Part shown: in pieces, positions 1 through 9,401 of the stretch
Layout of the letters: each line of letters begins with the position of its first letter
Position numbering within the stretch: position 1 is the stretch's first letter
DNA from: Streptomyces sp. NBC_00078
GTDB lineage: Bacteria > Actinomycetota > Actinomycetes > Streptomycetales > Streptomycetaceae
Assembly: GCF_026343335.1 (NCBI RefSeq)
Contig: NZ_JAPELX010000001.1
Span: 5,332,001 to 5,396,000, forward strand
DNA: 64,000 bases
Direction: 5' to 3'
The notes under the pieces: model-generated
What the model was told of the DNA's origin: nothing
The model's input: the letters and a program-made list of their open reading frames with translations, nothing else
Databases searched by the model: none
Made by a program: the position numbers and the translations under genes

Positions 1-96
1 ATCCGCTCCGGCGGAGGCCGCTCGCCCCCGCCGGGCCGGCTCGTCCTTGCGATCGTGAGGGTCGCGTCCGCCGAGGCACGGCAGACGCGGTCCCGG

Positions 97-822
97 TCAC
101 GGGGCGGGAGCGGGAGCCGGGTTGCCGTAGTAGGCGTCGGGGCCGTGTTTGCGGGTGTAGTGGCGGGCCAGGAGGTGCGGGGGCGGCGGGGTGGTGGGGG
201 TCAGGGCCATGGTGTTGAGGGCGATGTCGGCGACGGCCTCACAGATGATGGCGTGTTCGAGGGATTTGCGGGCGCTGGGGCCCCAGGTGAAGGGGCCGTG
301 GCTGGCGACGAGGGCGGCGGGGACCTCGGCCGCCCGCTGGTCGTCTTCCTTCAGCATGTCCACGATGACGCGGCCGGTGTTGTACTCGTAGTCCTTCGCG
401 CACTGTTCGGCCGTGAGGTCGGGGGTGCACGGGATGGGGCCGTTGAAGGTGTCCGCGTGGGTGGTGCCGAGGACGGGTATGTCGCGCCGGGCCTGGGCGA
501 AGGCGACGGCGTGCGTGGAGTGGGTGTGGGTGACGCCGCCGATGGAGGGGAACGCCAGGTAGAGGCAGCGGTGGGTCTCGGTGTCGGTGGAGGGGCGCAG
601 GTGGCCGTCGACGACCGCGCCGTCGGACAGGCGCACCGTCACCAGGTCGTCGACGGTCAGGGCGTCGTAGGGGACGCCGGAGGGCTTGATGACGAACACG
701 CCCGCCTCCCGGTCGACTCCGCTGACGTTTCCCCAGGTCAGGGTCGCCAGGCCGACCTGGGGGATGGTGAGGTTGGCGTCCAGTACCTCTTGCCGCAGGC
801 CGTCGCGGACTCGTGCGGTCAT
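97..822 (-). CDS. araD: L-ribulose-5-phosphate 4-epimerase
   Basis: A 241-residue class II aldolase/adducin-family protein that converts L-ribulose-5-phosphate to D-xylulose-5-phosphate, the last step of cytosolic L-arabinose catabolism. Seen: the early LTWGNVSG segment, KPSGVPYD, the metal-ligand segment HTHSTHA (about residue 97) and ASHGPFTWG near residue 170, all typical of AraD. The ATG at 822 follows AGAAGGAG at a good distance. It is the last gene of a minus-strand araB-araA-araD unit, 34 bases after araA. The proline-rich C-terminal tail (NPAPAPAP) is probably unstructured. Family assignment is firm; substrate follows from the operon. Confidence 0.95.
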   Translation of the reverse strand: MTARVRDGLRQEVLDANLTIPQVGLATLTWGNVSGVDREAGVFVIKPSGVPYDALTVDDLVTVRLSDGAVVDGHLRPSTDTETHRCLYLAFPSIGGVTHTHSTHAVAFAQARRDIPVLGTTHADTFNGPIPCTPDLTAEQCAKDYEYNTGRVIVDMLKEDDQRAAEVPAALVASHGPFTWGPSARKSLEHAIICEAVADIALNTMALTPTTPPPPHLLARHYTRKHGPDAYYGNPAPAPAP

Positions 823-856
823 GAGGTCGTCTCCTTCTGCAAGCGGTTCATGGGCG

Positions 857-2374
857 TCACAGGGCCTGGGCGAGCCGGTGGTAGGCGGCGTTCCAGCGGA
901 TTTCCTTGCCGAACTGCGCGCTGGTGGTGTTCTCGTCGATGGTGAGCAGCTCGACGCCGGTCATGGCCGCGTAGTCGGTCAGGGTCTCGGTGTCGACCGC
1001 CGAGCTGAGGACGGTGTGGTGCGGGGCGCCGGCGAGCAGCCAGCTCTCCGCCGACTCCGCCAGGGACGGGCGCGGCTTCCACACGGCACGGGCCACCGGC
1101 AGGCGGCGCAGCGGCTCGCTGGGGGCGACGACGTCGACGGCGTTGGCGGTCAGCCGGAAGCGGTCGCCGAGGTCGGAGAGGCCGACGACGACGGCGGGGC
1201 CCTCGGCCGCGCTGAAGACCAGGCGGACCGGGTCCTCACGGCCGCCGATGGACAGCGGGTGTATCTCGCAGCTGGGGCGGTCGGCGGCGATCGAGGGGCA
1301 GACCTCCAGCATGTGGGCGCCCAGGACGAGAGGGGTGCCGGGGCCGAGGTGGTAGGTGTAGTCCTCCATGAAGCTGGTGCCGCCGGGGTTGCCCGCGCCC
1401 ATGACCTTCATCGTGCGCAGCAGGGCGGAGGTCTTCCAGTCACCCTCGCCGCCGAAGCCGTAGCCGTCGGCCATGAGGCGCTGGACGGCGAGTCCGGGAA
1501 GCTGGCGCAGGCCGCCGAGGTCCTCGAAGTTGGTGGTGAAGGCGGTGAAGCCGCCCTCGGTGAGGAAGGTGCGCAGGCCGATTTCGAGGCGGGCGGCGTA
1601 GCGGAGCGAGTCGTGCTGGTCGCCCCCGGGGCGCAGCGCGGGGACCACGTCGTACAACTCGACGTACTCGGCGGCGAGTTCGGCGGTCGCCTTGTCCTCG
1701 ACCTCGTCGACGACGGCGACCAGGTCGTTCACGCCGTAGGTGTTGACCGAGTACCCGAACCGGATCTGGGCCTCGACCTTGTCGCCCTCGGTCACGGCGA
1801 CGTCGCGCATGTTGTCGCCGAAGCGGGCGAGCCGCAGGGTGCGTGAGGCGTGGCGGCCGACGGCGGCGCGGGCCCAGGCGGTGACCCGGTGTACGACCCT
1901 GGGGTCGGTGGCGTGACCGGCGACGATCTTGCGGTCGACGCCGATGCGGGACTCGATGTGCCCGAACTCACGGTCGCCGTGGGCGGCCTGGTTCAGGTTC
2001 ATGAAGTCCATGTCGATGGTCGGCCACGGCAGCGACAGGTTGTACTGGGTGTGCAGGTGGAGCAACGGCCGGTCCAGGGCGCTGAGTCCGGCGATCCACA
2101 TCTTGGCGGGCGAGAACGTGTGCATCCAGACGATCACACCCACGCAGGCGTCGGAGGCGCTCGCCTCCTGGCACATCCGGCGGATCGACTCGGCGTCGGT
2201 CAGGACCGGCTTCCACACGATCTTGACCGGGATCTCCCCGGTGCTGCCGAGGACCTCGGCGATACTCCTGGACTGGTCGGCCACCTGGCGCAGGACGTCG
2301 TCGCCGTACAGGCCCTGGCTTCCGGTGAGGAACCAGATCTCCTGCTCGGGATAGGGGTGGGCGTTGTTCTCCAT
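857..2374 (-). CDS. araA: L-arabinose isomerase
   Basis: A 505-residue L-arabinose isomerase, the usual length, catalysing L-arabinose to L-ribulose in the cytosol with a divalent metal. Seen: the N-terminal [12 protein letters not shown] signature, [17 protein letters not shown] about residue 100, and the conserved C-terminal regions around [11 protein letters not shown] and [11 protein letters not shown]. The reading frame stays open far upstream, but the start is placed at the ATG at 2372-2374 because it follows AAGGAACC and gives [14 protein letters not shown], the normal N-terminus. It lies between araB (47 bases upstream) and araD. Confidence 0.96.
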   Translation of the reverse strand: MENNAHPYPEQEIWFLTGSQGLYGDDVLRQVADQSRSIAEVLGSTGEIPVKIVWKPVLTDAESIRRMCQEASASDACVGVIVWMHTFSPAKMWIAGLSALDRPLLHLHTQYNLSLPWPTIDMDFMNLNQAAHGDREFGHIESRIGVDRKIVAGHATDPRVVHRVTAWARAAVGRHASRTLRLARFGDNMRDVAVTEGDKVEAQIRFGYSVNTYGVNDLVAVVDEVEDKATAELAAEYVELYDVVPALRPGGDQHDSLRYAARLEIGLRTFLTEGGFTAFTTNFEDLGGLRQLPGLAVQRLMADGYGFGGEGDWKTSALLRTMKVMGAGNPGGTSFMEDYTYHLGPGTPLVLGAHMLEVCPSIAADRPSCEIHPLSIGGREDPVRLVFSAAEGPAVVVGLSDLGDRFRLTANAVDVVAPSEPLRRLPVARAVWKPRPSLAESAESWLLAGAPHHTVLSSAVDTETLTDYAAMTGVELLTIDENTTSAQFGKEIRWNAAYHRLAQAL

Positions 2375-2421
2375 GAGGTTCCTTTCGAAGGGGGTCGACC
2401 GTGGGCGCGGGGCGGTGCCGC

Positions 2422-4104
2422 TCAGGCGGACGCCTCGGCTCGGATGCGGCGCAGGCGGTGCATGACCTCGTTGGCGCCACGGCCGAAGTATTCGTGCAGG
2501 AGCCGGTATTCGGCGTACAGGCGGTCGTAGGCCGCGGCCCGCTCGGGGTCGGGCTGGTAGACGGCCGGACGCGCCTTGCCCATGGCCTGGGCGGCGGCGC
2601 GGATGTCCGCGTACGCGCCCGCCGCCACCGCCGCGTGCATCGCCGAGCCGAGGGCGGGACCCTGCGCCGAGTCGATGACGCCGAGGGGGAGCCGGGTGAC
2701 GTCGGAGTAGATCTGCATCAGCAGCGCGTTCTTCGTGAGCCCGCCCGCGATGATCAGCTCTTCGACCGGGACGCCGGACGCCTTGAACGTCTCGATGATG
2801 GTGCGGGTACCGAAGGCCGTGGCCTCCAGGAGCGCCCGGTAGATGTCCTCGGGGCGGGTCGACAGGGTCTGCCCCACCAGGACGCCGCTGAGGTCGTGGT
2901 CGACCAGGACGGAACGGTTGCCGCTGTGCCAGTCCAGGGCGATCAGGCCGTGCTCGCCGATCTCCTGCCCGGCCGCGAGGGCCGTCAGGTGCTCGTGCGC
3001 GTCCCGGCCGAGGGCGGCGGCCTCCTCGGCGTACGACGCGGGGAAGGAGGTGCGGACGAACCAGCCGAAGATGTCGCCGACGCCGCTCTGCCCGGCCTCG
3101 TATCCCCACAGGCCCGGCAGGATGCCGCCCTCGACGACGCCGCACATGCCCGGCACCTCGGCCCACTGGTCGGAGCTCATCACATGGCAGGTGGAGGTGC
3201 CCATGATGGCGACCATGCGGCCCGGTTCCACCGCGGTCGCCGCGGGAGCGGTCACATGGGCGTCGACGTTTCCGACGCACACGGCGATGCCTTCGGGCAG
3301 TCCGGTCCATTCCGCCGCCTCGGCGGTCAGCCGCCCGGCCAGATCGCCGAGTTGGCCGATCGGATGGTCCAGCTTGTCGCTCACGAAGCCGGCGAAGCCG
3401 GGGTTGAGGGTGGCGAGATAGTCGGCGGAGGGGTAGCTGCCGTCCTGGTACTGGCCCTTGTATCCGGCGGTGCAGGCGTTGCGGACGTAATTACCGGACA
3501 GACGCCAGACGATCCAGTCGGCGGCCTCGATCCAGCGGTCGGTCAGCTCGTACAGCTCGGGGTCCTCCTCCAGCAGTTGGAGGGCCTTGGCGAACTCCCA
3601 CTCCGAGGAGATCTTTCCGCCGTACCGCTTCAGCCACGGCTCCTTGCGCGCCTCGGCCAGCTCCGTGATCCGGTCGGCCTGCGCCTGCGCGGCATGGTGG
3701 CGCCACAGCTTGACGTAGGCGTGCGGCCGGCCGGCGAGGTCGGGGAGCTCGCACAGGGGCGTGCCGTCGGCGAGGACCGGCAGGACCGTGCAGGCGGTGA
3801 AGTCCGTGCCGATACCGACGACCTGCTCCGGCCGTACACCGGCGCGGGCCAGCGCCTCGGGTACGGCGATGCGCAGGACGTCGACGTAGTCCGAGGGCAC
3901 CTGAAGCGCCCAGTCGGGCGGCAGCGGGGTTCCGTCGGGAAGAGCCCGGTCCAGGACCGCATGGGTGTACGGGTGCTCGGCGGCGGCCAGTTCGGTGCCG
4001 TCGGCGACCCGGACCACCACGGCCCGCCCCGACAGCGTCCCGTAGTCGACTCCGATGACGTAGGTGTCGGGCTGGGTGTCTTCGCTGTTCTCGGCGTTCA
4101 CCAC
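2422..4104 (-). CDS. araB: L-ribulokinase (FGGY carbohydrate kinase)
   Basis: A 560-residue FGGY-family kinase that phosphorylates L-ribulose to L-ribulose-5-phosphate with ATP. Seen: N-terminal phosphate-binding [35 protein letters not shown] and the C-terminal ATP-site segment [17 protein letters not shown]. The start is one of two adjacent GTG codons (4104 or 4101) behind GAAAGGCGG; the open frame reaches much further upstream, but that part is unrelated low-complexity translation. It is the first enzyme gene of the ara unit, which is read from the promoter near 4700. Confidence 0.95.
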   Translation of the reverse strand: MVNAENSEDTQPDTYVIGVDYGTLSGRAVVVRVADGTELAAAEHPYTHAVLDRALPDGTPLPPDWALQVPSDYVDVLRIAVPEALARAGVRPEQVVGIGTDFTACTVLPVLADGTPLCELPDLAGRPHAYVKLWRHHAAQAQADRITELAEARKEPWLKRYGGKISSEWEFAKALQLLEEDPELYELTDRWIEAADWIVWRLSGNYVRNACTAGYKGQYQDGSYPSADYLATLNPGFAGFVSDKLDHPIGQLGDLAGRLTAEAAEWTGLPEGIAVCVGNVDAHVTAPAATAVEPGRMVAIMGTSTCHVMSSDQWAEVPGMCGVVEGGILPGLWGYEAGQSGVGDIFGWFVRTSFPASYAEEAAALGRDAHEHLTALAAGQEIGEHGLIALDWHSGNRSVLVDHDLSGVLVGQTLSTRPEDIYRALLEATAFGTRTIIETFKASGVPVEELIIAGGLTKNALLMQIYSDVTRLPLGVIDSAQGPALGSAMHAAVAAGAYADIRAAAQAMGKARPAVYQPDPERAAAYDRLYAEYRLLHEYFGRGANEVMHRLRRIRAEASA

Positions 4105-4219
4105 CGGGCTGCCGCCTTTCTGTTCGGTATTTCGGTTGCTGTTCGGAAATGTGAATAAAGTGAAGGGGAACCTCGGGGCACAGGCGCCGGCAGGGGTCCG
4201 GCTCAGGTGCCCCGGGCCT

Positions 4220-4585
4220 CTACCGGAGCAGGCCGTCAGCCGGTGAGCGGCGCGACGGTGATGCGGTCGACGGCGGGTGCGCAGGCGCGGGGTCCGCGCC
4301 GAGGTTCGCTTCGAAGGCGGCCGGGGAGCCGGGGAACGGCTCGTGCCAGTGGGTGATGCCCGGCAGGGCGTTGCCGGTCTTCGCCCAGGGGTGGAAGTCG
4401 CCCGTGGGGCGCGCGTCGTCATGCGTCTCGACGGGGCCGGCGATCGGGGCGTTCGCAACGATCGACCGGATCCTGTTGCAAACGGTCGTCCGGTCGCTGT
4501 GGGAACTGCTCGGCGCGTTGGCGTAGTTGCCGGCGTCCGAACTTCCCGGCCTCTTGCGCGGCGCTGCAGGACCTGTCGCCGTCAT
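4220..4585 (-). CDS. unrecognised leader ORF upstream of araB
   Basis: An open frame of 121 codons between the ara promoter and araB. Its ATG at 4585 follows AAAGGAG at good spacing, which is the main reason to list it. The translation (MTATGPAAPRKRPG, later GDFHPWAKTGNALPG) matches nothing I recognise and is rich in Pro, Ser and Ala. It could be a small conserved protein, a translated leader, or a relic of a longer gene whose body was lost. Only 115 bases separate its stop from araB, so it would be co-transcribed. Function unknown. Confidence 0.35.
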   Translation of the reverse strand: MTATGPAAPRKRPGSSDAGNYANAPSSSHSDRTTVCNRIRSIVANAPIAGPVETHDDARPTGDFHPWAKTGNALPGITHWHEPFPGSPAAFEANLGADPAPAHPPSTASPSRRSPADGLLR

Positions 4586-4653
4586 GACGATGCTCTCCTT
4601 TCGGGGCTTCGGCCGGATCGGCGTGCGAGGGCGGACCGCCACTGTCCGGGATC

Positions 4654-4668
4654 TCGAACTGCGTTCGA
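4654..4668. promoter_or_regulatory. operator-like palindrome of the ara operon
   Basis: Perfect inverted repeat TCGAAC-TGC-GTTCGA. It lies about 12-26 bases downstream of the start point predicted from the promoter at 4687-4715, a typical position for a repressor that blocks elongation. The regulator gene is not in the window. Confidence 0.5.
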
Positions 4669-4686
4669 TACTTCGTCCAGCGATTG

Positions 4687-4715
4687 AAGGTATGGCCATG
4701 CCCGCCGAGCGTCAA
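4687..4715 (-). promoter_or_regulatory. vegetative promoter for araBAD
   Basis: Read on the minus strand: -35 TTGACG (4710-4715), 17-base spacer, -10 TACCTT (4687-4692), fitting the Streptomyces HrdB consensus TTGACN-17-TANNNT. The predicted start is near 4680, giving a long leader before araB. Confidence 0.55.
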
Positions 4716-5545
4716 TATCTCCGCCGAAAAAGGCACTTCAGTGCTGGGCGCCCGGCGGGCTCGCCGCCTCGCTCGCTACCCGACGTTACTCAAACGTAAT
4801 GGCCCGCTTGTCGCGTAACCCCTTGACCGGTGGGAAGGGAGGGGGCTCATATGACCTCCGCATCACTCATCATTTTCAGGGGGTACGGTGCCGTGGCACA
4901 CTCGGCGCACAGCAGCACCTCCCTGGCAGGTTGTCCAGGACCTCCTGGCCGCAGGCTGCGCTGCCGAGCGGGGCCGGAAGGTCCGGCGCGGCCGCCGGGC
5001 GGCCGGGCGGATCCTGCAAACCCTGCGGGCCCCGCAAGGTCAACCTGTTCCAGTCCTGCCGCCGGACGGTCACCAAGGAGGTGCGGTCATGGCCCAACCA
5101 CTGCCGTGGCCGCCGACCTTGGCCGATGTCCCGCAGCCGGCCTCTCACCCCGCAAACGGCGGGGGCCGGGAGCTGCTCCGGCAGGCGGCCCGGAGGCTGA
5201 GCGCGGTCTTGGGCGGCCAACGATTAGACGGCCCTTCTCGTTGCGGACGCAGGGTGAGACCGACGCCTGTACCCCCTGCTGCGCCGCCGAGTTGGGGTTC
5301 TCCTGCGTCCCGGAGCCGGAGTGCGCGGCACCTTCCCGGACTACGGCCCGTGAGGGCCTCTCCGCGGTGGCGGAACGCGGGCCTCACCCCGTGCTCCTGG
5401 AGCCGGTCAGGAGCGGACCGGGGCCGTGACCCGGCTGGAACACCTTTGGTCGTCGTCGAGCCCGGACTCATCGTCCGCGCCGGCGCCACGACCACTCCCC
5501 CAAGCCTCACCCTGCCCTGACCATCATCTGACGGACCAGCCACTT
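4716..5545. other. intergenic region without a recognised gene
   Basis: About 830 bases between the ara promoter and the operator of the sugar transporter. Frames are open on both strands because of GC content, but none gives a protein I recognise. The best candidate is a plus-strand frame 5089-5520 (143 codons) whose ATG follows AAGGAGG at 8 bases; its first 45 codons look Streptomyces-like and it contains a TTA codon (in QRLDG), but the remainder is Ser/Arg/Pro-rich translation typical of a wrong frame. It may be a truncated or frameshifted relic. Confidence 0.4.
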
Positions 5546-5565
5546 ATGTTCGTCATGTCGAACAT
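5546..5565. promoter_or_regulatory. operator palindrome upstream of the sugar ABC operon
   Basis: Perfect 20-base inverted repeat ATGTTCG-TCATGT-CGAACAT, 107 bases before the start of the binding-protein gene at 5673. It has the two-fold symmetry of a LacI, ROK or GntR-type operator. Its GTTCG-N6-CGAAC core recurs twice at 53989-54052, upstream of an XRE-cupin gene. Confidence 0.6.
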
Positions 5566-5672
5566 TGGCCGACCCTCGGAATGACATCACTTTCCACGGC
5601 TTCTGACGGAACGCCAGAAGCCGCAGGCAGCCGAGTCCCATCCCCGGGCCCGCTCAACCAAGGAGAACAAGC

Positions 5673-6677
5673 ATGCTCAACAGAAGGAACTTCCTCACCG
5701 CGGCGGTCGGCGTGGCGGCTGCGACGACCGGACTCGCGGCCTGTGCCAAGGGCGACGGCAACAAGTCGGCCTCCGGCGGCGGCAGCGACGCGATCACCCT
5801 CGGCTTCTCCCAGGTCGGCTCGGAGAGCGGCTGGCGCAGCGCCAACACCAACTCGGTGAAGGCGGCCGCGAAGACGGCGGGTTACACCCTCAAGTTCTCC
5901 GACGCCCAGCAGAAGCAGGAGAACCAGATCTCCGCGATCCGCAGCTACATCGCCCAGAAGGTCGACGTCATCGCCTTCTCGCCGGTGGTCGTCACGGGCT
6001 GGGACGCGGTGCTCAAGGAGGCCAAGGCGGCGAAGATCCCGGTGGTCCTCACCGACCGCTCCGTGGAGACCTCCGACCAGTCCCTGTACGTCACCCTGGT
6101 CGGCTCCGACTTCACCGACGAGGGCCGCCGCGCCGGCAAGCTCCTGGAGAAGGTCCTGGCCAAGGCCGGCCACAAGGGCTCGGTGAAGATCGCCCAGCTG
6201 GAGGGCACCACCGGTGCCGCCCCGGCGATCGAGCGCGCCAAGGGCTTCAAGGAGGTCATGGACGCGGACCACGCCGGCGACTGGAAAATCGTCGTCAGCC
6301 AGACCGGTGACTTCACCCGCGCCGGCGGCAAGCAGGTCATGGCCGCCTTCCTCCAGTCCAACCCGGACATCGACGTCCTCTTCGCGCACAACGACGACAT
6401 GGCCATCGGCGCCATCCAGTCCATCGAGGCGGCGGGCAAGAAGCCCGGCAAGGACATCCTCATCGTCTCCTGCGACGGCGTCCACGACGGCTTCGTGGCC
6501 ATGTCCGAGGGCAAGATCAACGCCATCGTCGAGTGCAACCCGATGCTCGGCCCCCAGCTGATGGAGGCCGTGAAGAAGGTCCACGAAGGCCAGAAGGTCG
6601 AGCGCTGGATCAAGACCAAGGAGGGCGACTTCATGCAGGACCAGGCCAAGGCCGCGCTCCCCACTCGCAAGTACTGA
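5673..6677 (+). CDS. sugar ABC transporter substrate-binding lipoprotein (YtfQ-like)
   Basis: A 334-residue periplasmic-binding-protein-family lipoprotein, exported and anchored outside the membrane. Seen: a twin-arginine start (LNRRNFLTAA), hydrophobic stretch and lipobox LAAC with Cys near residue 24, then a type I sugar-binding fold with GFSQVGSESGWR, VDVIAFSPVV, TDRSVE and NDDMAIGAIQ. The GFSQ-GSES-WR opening and overall pattern are those of YtfQ-type galactofuranose/arabinose binders. It heads a four-gene transporter beside araBAD, so L-arabinose or an arabinose-containing sugar is the likely ligand; that is inference. Confidence 0.9.
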   Translation: MLNRRNFLTAAVGVAAATTGLAACAKGDGNKSASGGGSDAITLGFSQVGSESGWRSANTNSVKAAAKTAGYTLKFSDAQQKQENQISAIRSYIAQKVDVIAFSPVVVTGWDAVLKEAKAAKIPVVLTDRSVETSDQSLYVTLVGSDFTDEGRRAGKLLEKVLAKAGHKGSVKIAQLEGTTGAAPAIERAKGFKEVMDADHAGDWKIVVSQTGDFTRAGGKQVMAAFLQSNPDIDVLFAHNDDMAIGAIQSIEAAGKKPGKDILIVSCDGVHDGFVAMSEGKINAIVECNPMLGPQLMEAVKKVHEGQKVERWIKTKEGDFMQDQAKAALPTRKY

Positions 6678-6695
6678 CCGACCGTCTCCACCGGC

Positions 6696-6741
6696 AGGGA
6701 GCCTCCTCCCGACCGACATCCCTGGGTCGGCGGGGCTCCCT
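6696..6741 (+). terminator. two-tier stem between binding-protein and ATPase genes
   Basis: Outer stem AGGGAGCC/GGCTCCCT (8 bp) encloses an inner stem CCCGACC/GGGTCGG (7 bp). It has no U-tract. Placed just after the binding-protein gene, such stems usually shield the upstream mRNA or attenuate read-through, so the binding protein is made in excess of the membrane parts. Confidence 0.55.
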
Positions 6742-6774
6742 GCGGACCGGGACCCATTCATGAGGAGCACTGCC

Positions 6775-8313
6775 ATGGCAGAGCCGCGGCCCGTCCTGGA
6801 GATGACGGGCGTAGTCAAGGAGTTTCCGGGGGTGAGGGCTCTGTCGGGCGTCGACTTCCGGCTCTTCCCGGGCGAGATCCATGCGCTGATGGGCGAGAAC
6901 GGCGCCGGAAAGTCCACGCTGATCAAGGTGCTGACGGGCGTCTACTCCCTGGACGACGGCACGATCACCCTCGACGGTAAGTCCGTACGGATCGGCAGCC
7001 CGCTGCAGGCGCAGCAGGCCGGCATCAGTACGGTCTACCAGGAGGTCAACCTCTGCCCCAACCTGTCCGTGGCGGAGAACATCTTCATCGGACGCGAACC
7101 CACCCGCGCCGGCCGCATCCAGTGGAAGCGGATGCGTGAGGAGGCGGCGCAGCTGGTCGACCGGCTCGGACTGGACATCGACGTCAGCGCGCCGCTGTCC
7201 TCGTACCCGCTCGCCGTGCAGCAACTGGTCGCGATCGTACGGTCGGTGGGCCCCGGGAACGGCGACACCGAGGGAGCCGGCACCAAGGTGCTGGTCCTCG
7301 ACGAGCCGACCTCCAGCCTCGACCGCGACGAGGTCCTCGAACTCTTCCGCCTGATGCGGCAGTTGAGGGACGAGGGCGTCGCGATCCTGTTCGTGTCGCA
7401 CTTCCTCGACCAGATCTACGAGATCTGCGACCGCATGACCATCCTGCGCAACGGCACCCTGGTCGGCGAACACCTGGTCCGTGACCTCGACCAGGTCGGC
7501 CTGATCGAGCTGATGATCGGCAAGGCCCTGGACCAGCTCGAGGGACTGCACGAGCACCAGATGCACTCCGGCGTGGGCGAGACGCTGGTCAAGGCCGAGG
7601 GGCTCGGCCGCACCGGCGGGATCGCCCCCTTCGACCTGGAGATCAAGAAGGGCGAGGTGCTCGGCCTCGCCGGCCTGCTGGGCTCCGGCCGCACCGAGCT
7701 GGCCCGGCTGCTGTTCGGCGCTGACCAGCCCGACAGCGGCAAGGTGACCATCGGTGGCAAGCAGGCCTCGATGAGCGCCCCGAACGACGCCATCCGCGCC
7801 GGGGTCGCGTTCTGCTCGGAGAACCGCAAGACCGAGGGCCTGGTCCCCGAGCTGACGGTGCGCGAGAACATCATCCTCGCCCTCCAGGCGTCCCGCGGCT
7901 GGATACGGCCCATACCGGCCGCCCAGCGCGACGAACTCGTCGCCAAGTACATCAAGGCACTGGACATCCGCCCCGCCGACCCGGAGGCCCGCGTCGGCCG
8001 GCTCAGCGGCGGCAACCAGCAGAAGGTGCTGCTCGCCCGCTGGCTGATCACCCAGCCGCAGCTGCTGATCCTGGACGAGCCGACGCGCGGTATCGACGTC
8101 GGCGCCAAGGCGGAGATCCAGAAACTGGTGGTCTCCCTCTCCGAGGACGGCATGGCCGTGCTGTACATCGCGGCCGAACTGGAAGAGGTCCTCCGCCTCA
8201 GCCACACCATCGGAGTGCTGCGCGACCGCAAGCTGGTGGCGCAGCTGACCAACGGACCGGAGATCACCACCAGCAAGATCCTCGAGACCATCGCGAGCGG
8301 AGAACACCAGTGA
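6775..8313 (+). CDS. sugar ABC transporter ATP-binding protein (two NBDs, YtfR-like)
   Basis: A 512-residue sugar importer ATPase with two fused nucleotide-binding domains. Seen in domain 1: Walker A GENGAGKSTL near residue 40 and Walker B VLVLDEPTSSLD. Domain 2 has a degenerate Walker A (GLLGSGRTEL), a good signature LSGGNQQKV and Walker B LLILDEPTRGID, as in AraG/RbsA/YtfR. The frame opens at 6760, but ATG 6775 is preferred because GAGGAG lies six bases before it. It overlaps the next gene by four bases. It powers uptake through the two permeases that follow. Confidence 0.93.
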   Translation: MAEPRPVLEMTGVVKEFPGVRALSGVDFRLFPGEIHALMGENGAGKSTLIKVLTGVYSLDDGTITLDGKSVRIGSPLQAQQAGISTVYQEVNLCPNLSVAENIFIGREPTRAGRIQWKRMREEAAQLVDRLGLDIDVSAPLSSYPLAVQQLVAIVRSVGPGNGDTEGAGTKVLVLDEPTSSLDRDEVLELFRLMRQLRDEGVAILFVSHFLDQIYEICDRMTILRNGTLVGEHLVRDLDQVGLIELMIGKALDQLEGLHEHQMHSGVGETLVKAEGLGRTGGIAPFDLEIKKGEVLGLAGLLGSGRTELARLLFGADQPDSGKVTIGGKQASMSAPNDAIRAGVAFCSENRKTEGLVPELTVRENIILALQASRGWIRPIPAAQRDELVAKYIKALDIRPADPEARVGRLSGGNQQKVLLARWLITQPQLLILDEPTRGIDVGAKAEIQKLVVSLSEDGMAVLYIAAELEEVLRLSHTIGVLRDRKLVAQLTNGPEITTSKILETIASGEHQ

Positions 8314-9401
8314 CCACCACCTCCCGCTGGCGAGCACTGACGCATCACCACCTGTTCTGGCCAGTCGCGATCCTGATCGCTCTGCTGCTCGTCAACGTCC
8401 CCTTCACGCCCGACTTCTTCTCGATCAAGATGACGCACGGCCACCTCTACGGCAGCCTCGTCTCGATCGTGCTGTTCGGCTCGCCGCTCATCCTGGTGGC
8501 GGTCGGCATGACCCTGGTCATCGCCACCGGCGGCATCGACCTCTCCGTCGGTGCGGTGGTCGCCATCACCGGCGCCCTGACCTGTTCGTACATCAGTCAC
8601 CAGGCCGACCAGAACACCCTGTCCGCGGTGTGGCTGGCGATGGGCGTCGGCCTGGTGGCCGCGGTCGTCTGCGGTCTGTGGAACGGCTTCCTGGTGGCCA
8701 GGATGGGAATCCAGCCCATCATCGCGACCCTCATCATCATGGTCGCGGGGCGAGGCGTCGCCCAGCTGATCACCGACGGCCAGATCATCACCATCAACAG
8801 TGACCCGTACCAGCTGATCGGCGGCGGCTACTGGCTGACGCTGCCCTTCTCCATCTTCGTGGTGGCCGCGGTGGTGGCCGTCACCGTGGTGCTGACCCGC
8901 CGCACGGCGCTCGGCCTGCTGGTCGAGTCGGTCGGCGGCAACGCCGAGGCCAGCCGCCTGGTCGGCATCAGGTCCACGCGTATCAAGATCATGGTCTACA
9001 TGTTCTGCGCGCTGTGCGCGGGCATCGCGGGCCTGATGATCAGTTCCAACACCTCGGCGGCCGACGGCAACAACGCCGGCCTGTGGATCGAACTCGACGC
9101 GATCCTCGCCGTGGTGATCGGCGGTACCTCGCTGACCGGCGGCCGGTTCTCCATCGGCGGCACGGTGGTCGGCGCCCTCGTCATCCAGACCCTGACCACC
9201 ACGATCTACACCATCGGCGTGCCGACCCAGACCAACCTGGTCTTCAAGGCCGCCGTCGTCATCGTCGTCTGCCTGCTGCAGTCCCCGAAGTTCCGGGCCA
9301 AGGTCTTCGGCGCGAAGGACCCCAGGCGCCCGCGCCGGGACGCCGCGGCGGAGCCCGCTCCGGCGGCCGACGCCGCCCCGAAGATGGAGGTGCCGCGATG
9401 A
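8310..9401 (+). CDS. sugar ABC transporter permease (YtfT-like)
   Basis: A 363-residue polytopic membrane protein of the RbsC/AraH/YtfT family. Seen: hydrophobic helices throughout and the family motif VIATGGIDLSVGAVVAITGAL near residue 70, plus GLWNGFLVARMGIQPIIATL and ELDAILAVVIGGTSLTGG. It starts within the stop of the ATPase gene (GTGA overlap), indicating translational coupling. A charged Ala/Pro-rich C-terminus (DAAAEPAPAADAAP) is predicted cytoplasmic. It forms half of the membrane channel with the next gene. Confidence 0.92.
   Translation: MTTTSRWRALTHHHLFWPVAILIALLLVNVPFTPDFFSIKMTHGHLYGSLVSIVLFGSPLILVAVGMTLVIATGGIDLSVGAVVAITGALTCSYISHQADQNTLSAVWLAMGVGLVAAVVCGLWNGFLVARMGIQPIIATLIIMVAGRGVAQLITDGQIITINSDPYQLIGGGYWLTLPFSIFVVAAVVAVTVVLTRRTALGLLVESVGGNAEASRLVGIRSTRIKIMVYMFCALCAGIAGLMISSNTSAADGNNAGLWIELDAILAVVIGGTSLTGGRFSIGGTVVGALVIQTLTTTIYTIGVPTQTNLVFKAAVVIVVCLLQSPKFRAKVFGAKDPRRPRRDAAAEPAPAADAAPKMEVPR

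Noticed and set aside
2401-4158. 585-codon plus-strand frame opposite araB
   Set aside because: Antisense to a well-supported gene; Gly/Val/Arg/Asp-rich with no motifs, the usual GC-driven shadow frame.
5089-5520. Plus-strand 143-codon ORF as a confident gene
   Set aside because: Good ribosome site, but the second half has wrong-frame composition and no family is recognised; kept only as a note in the intergenic entry.
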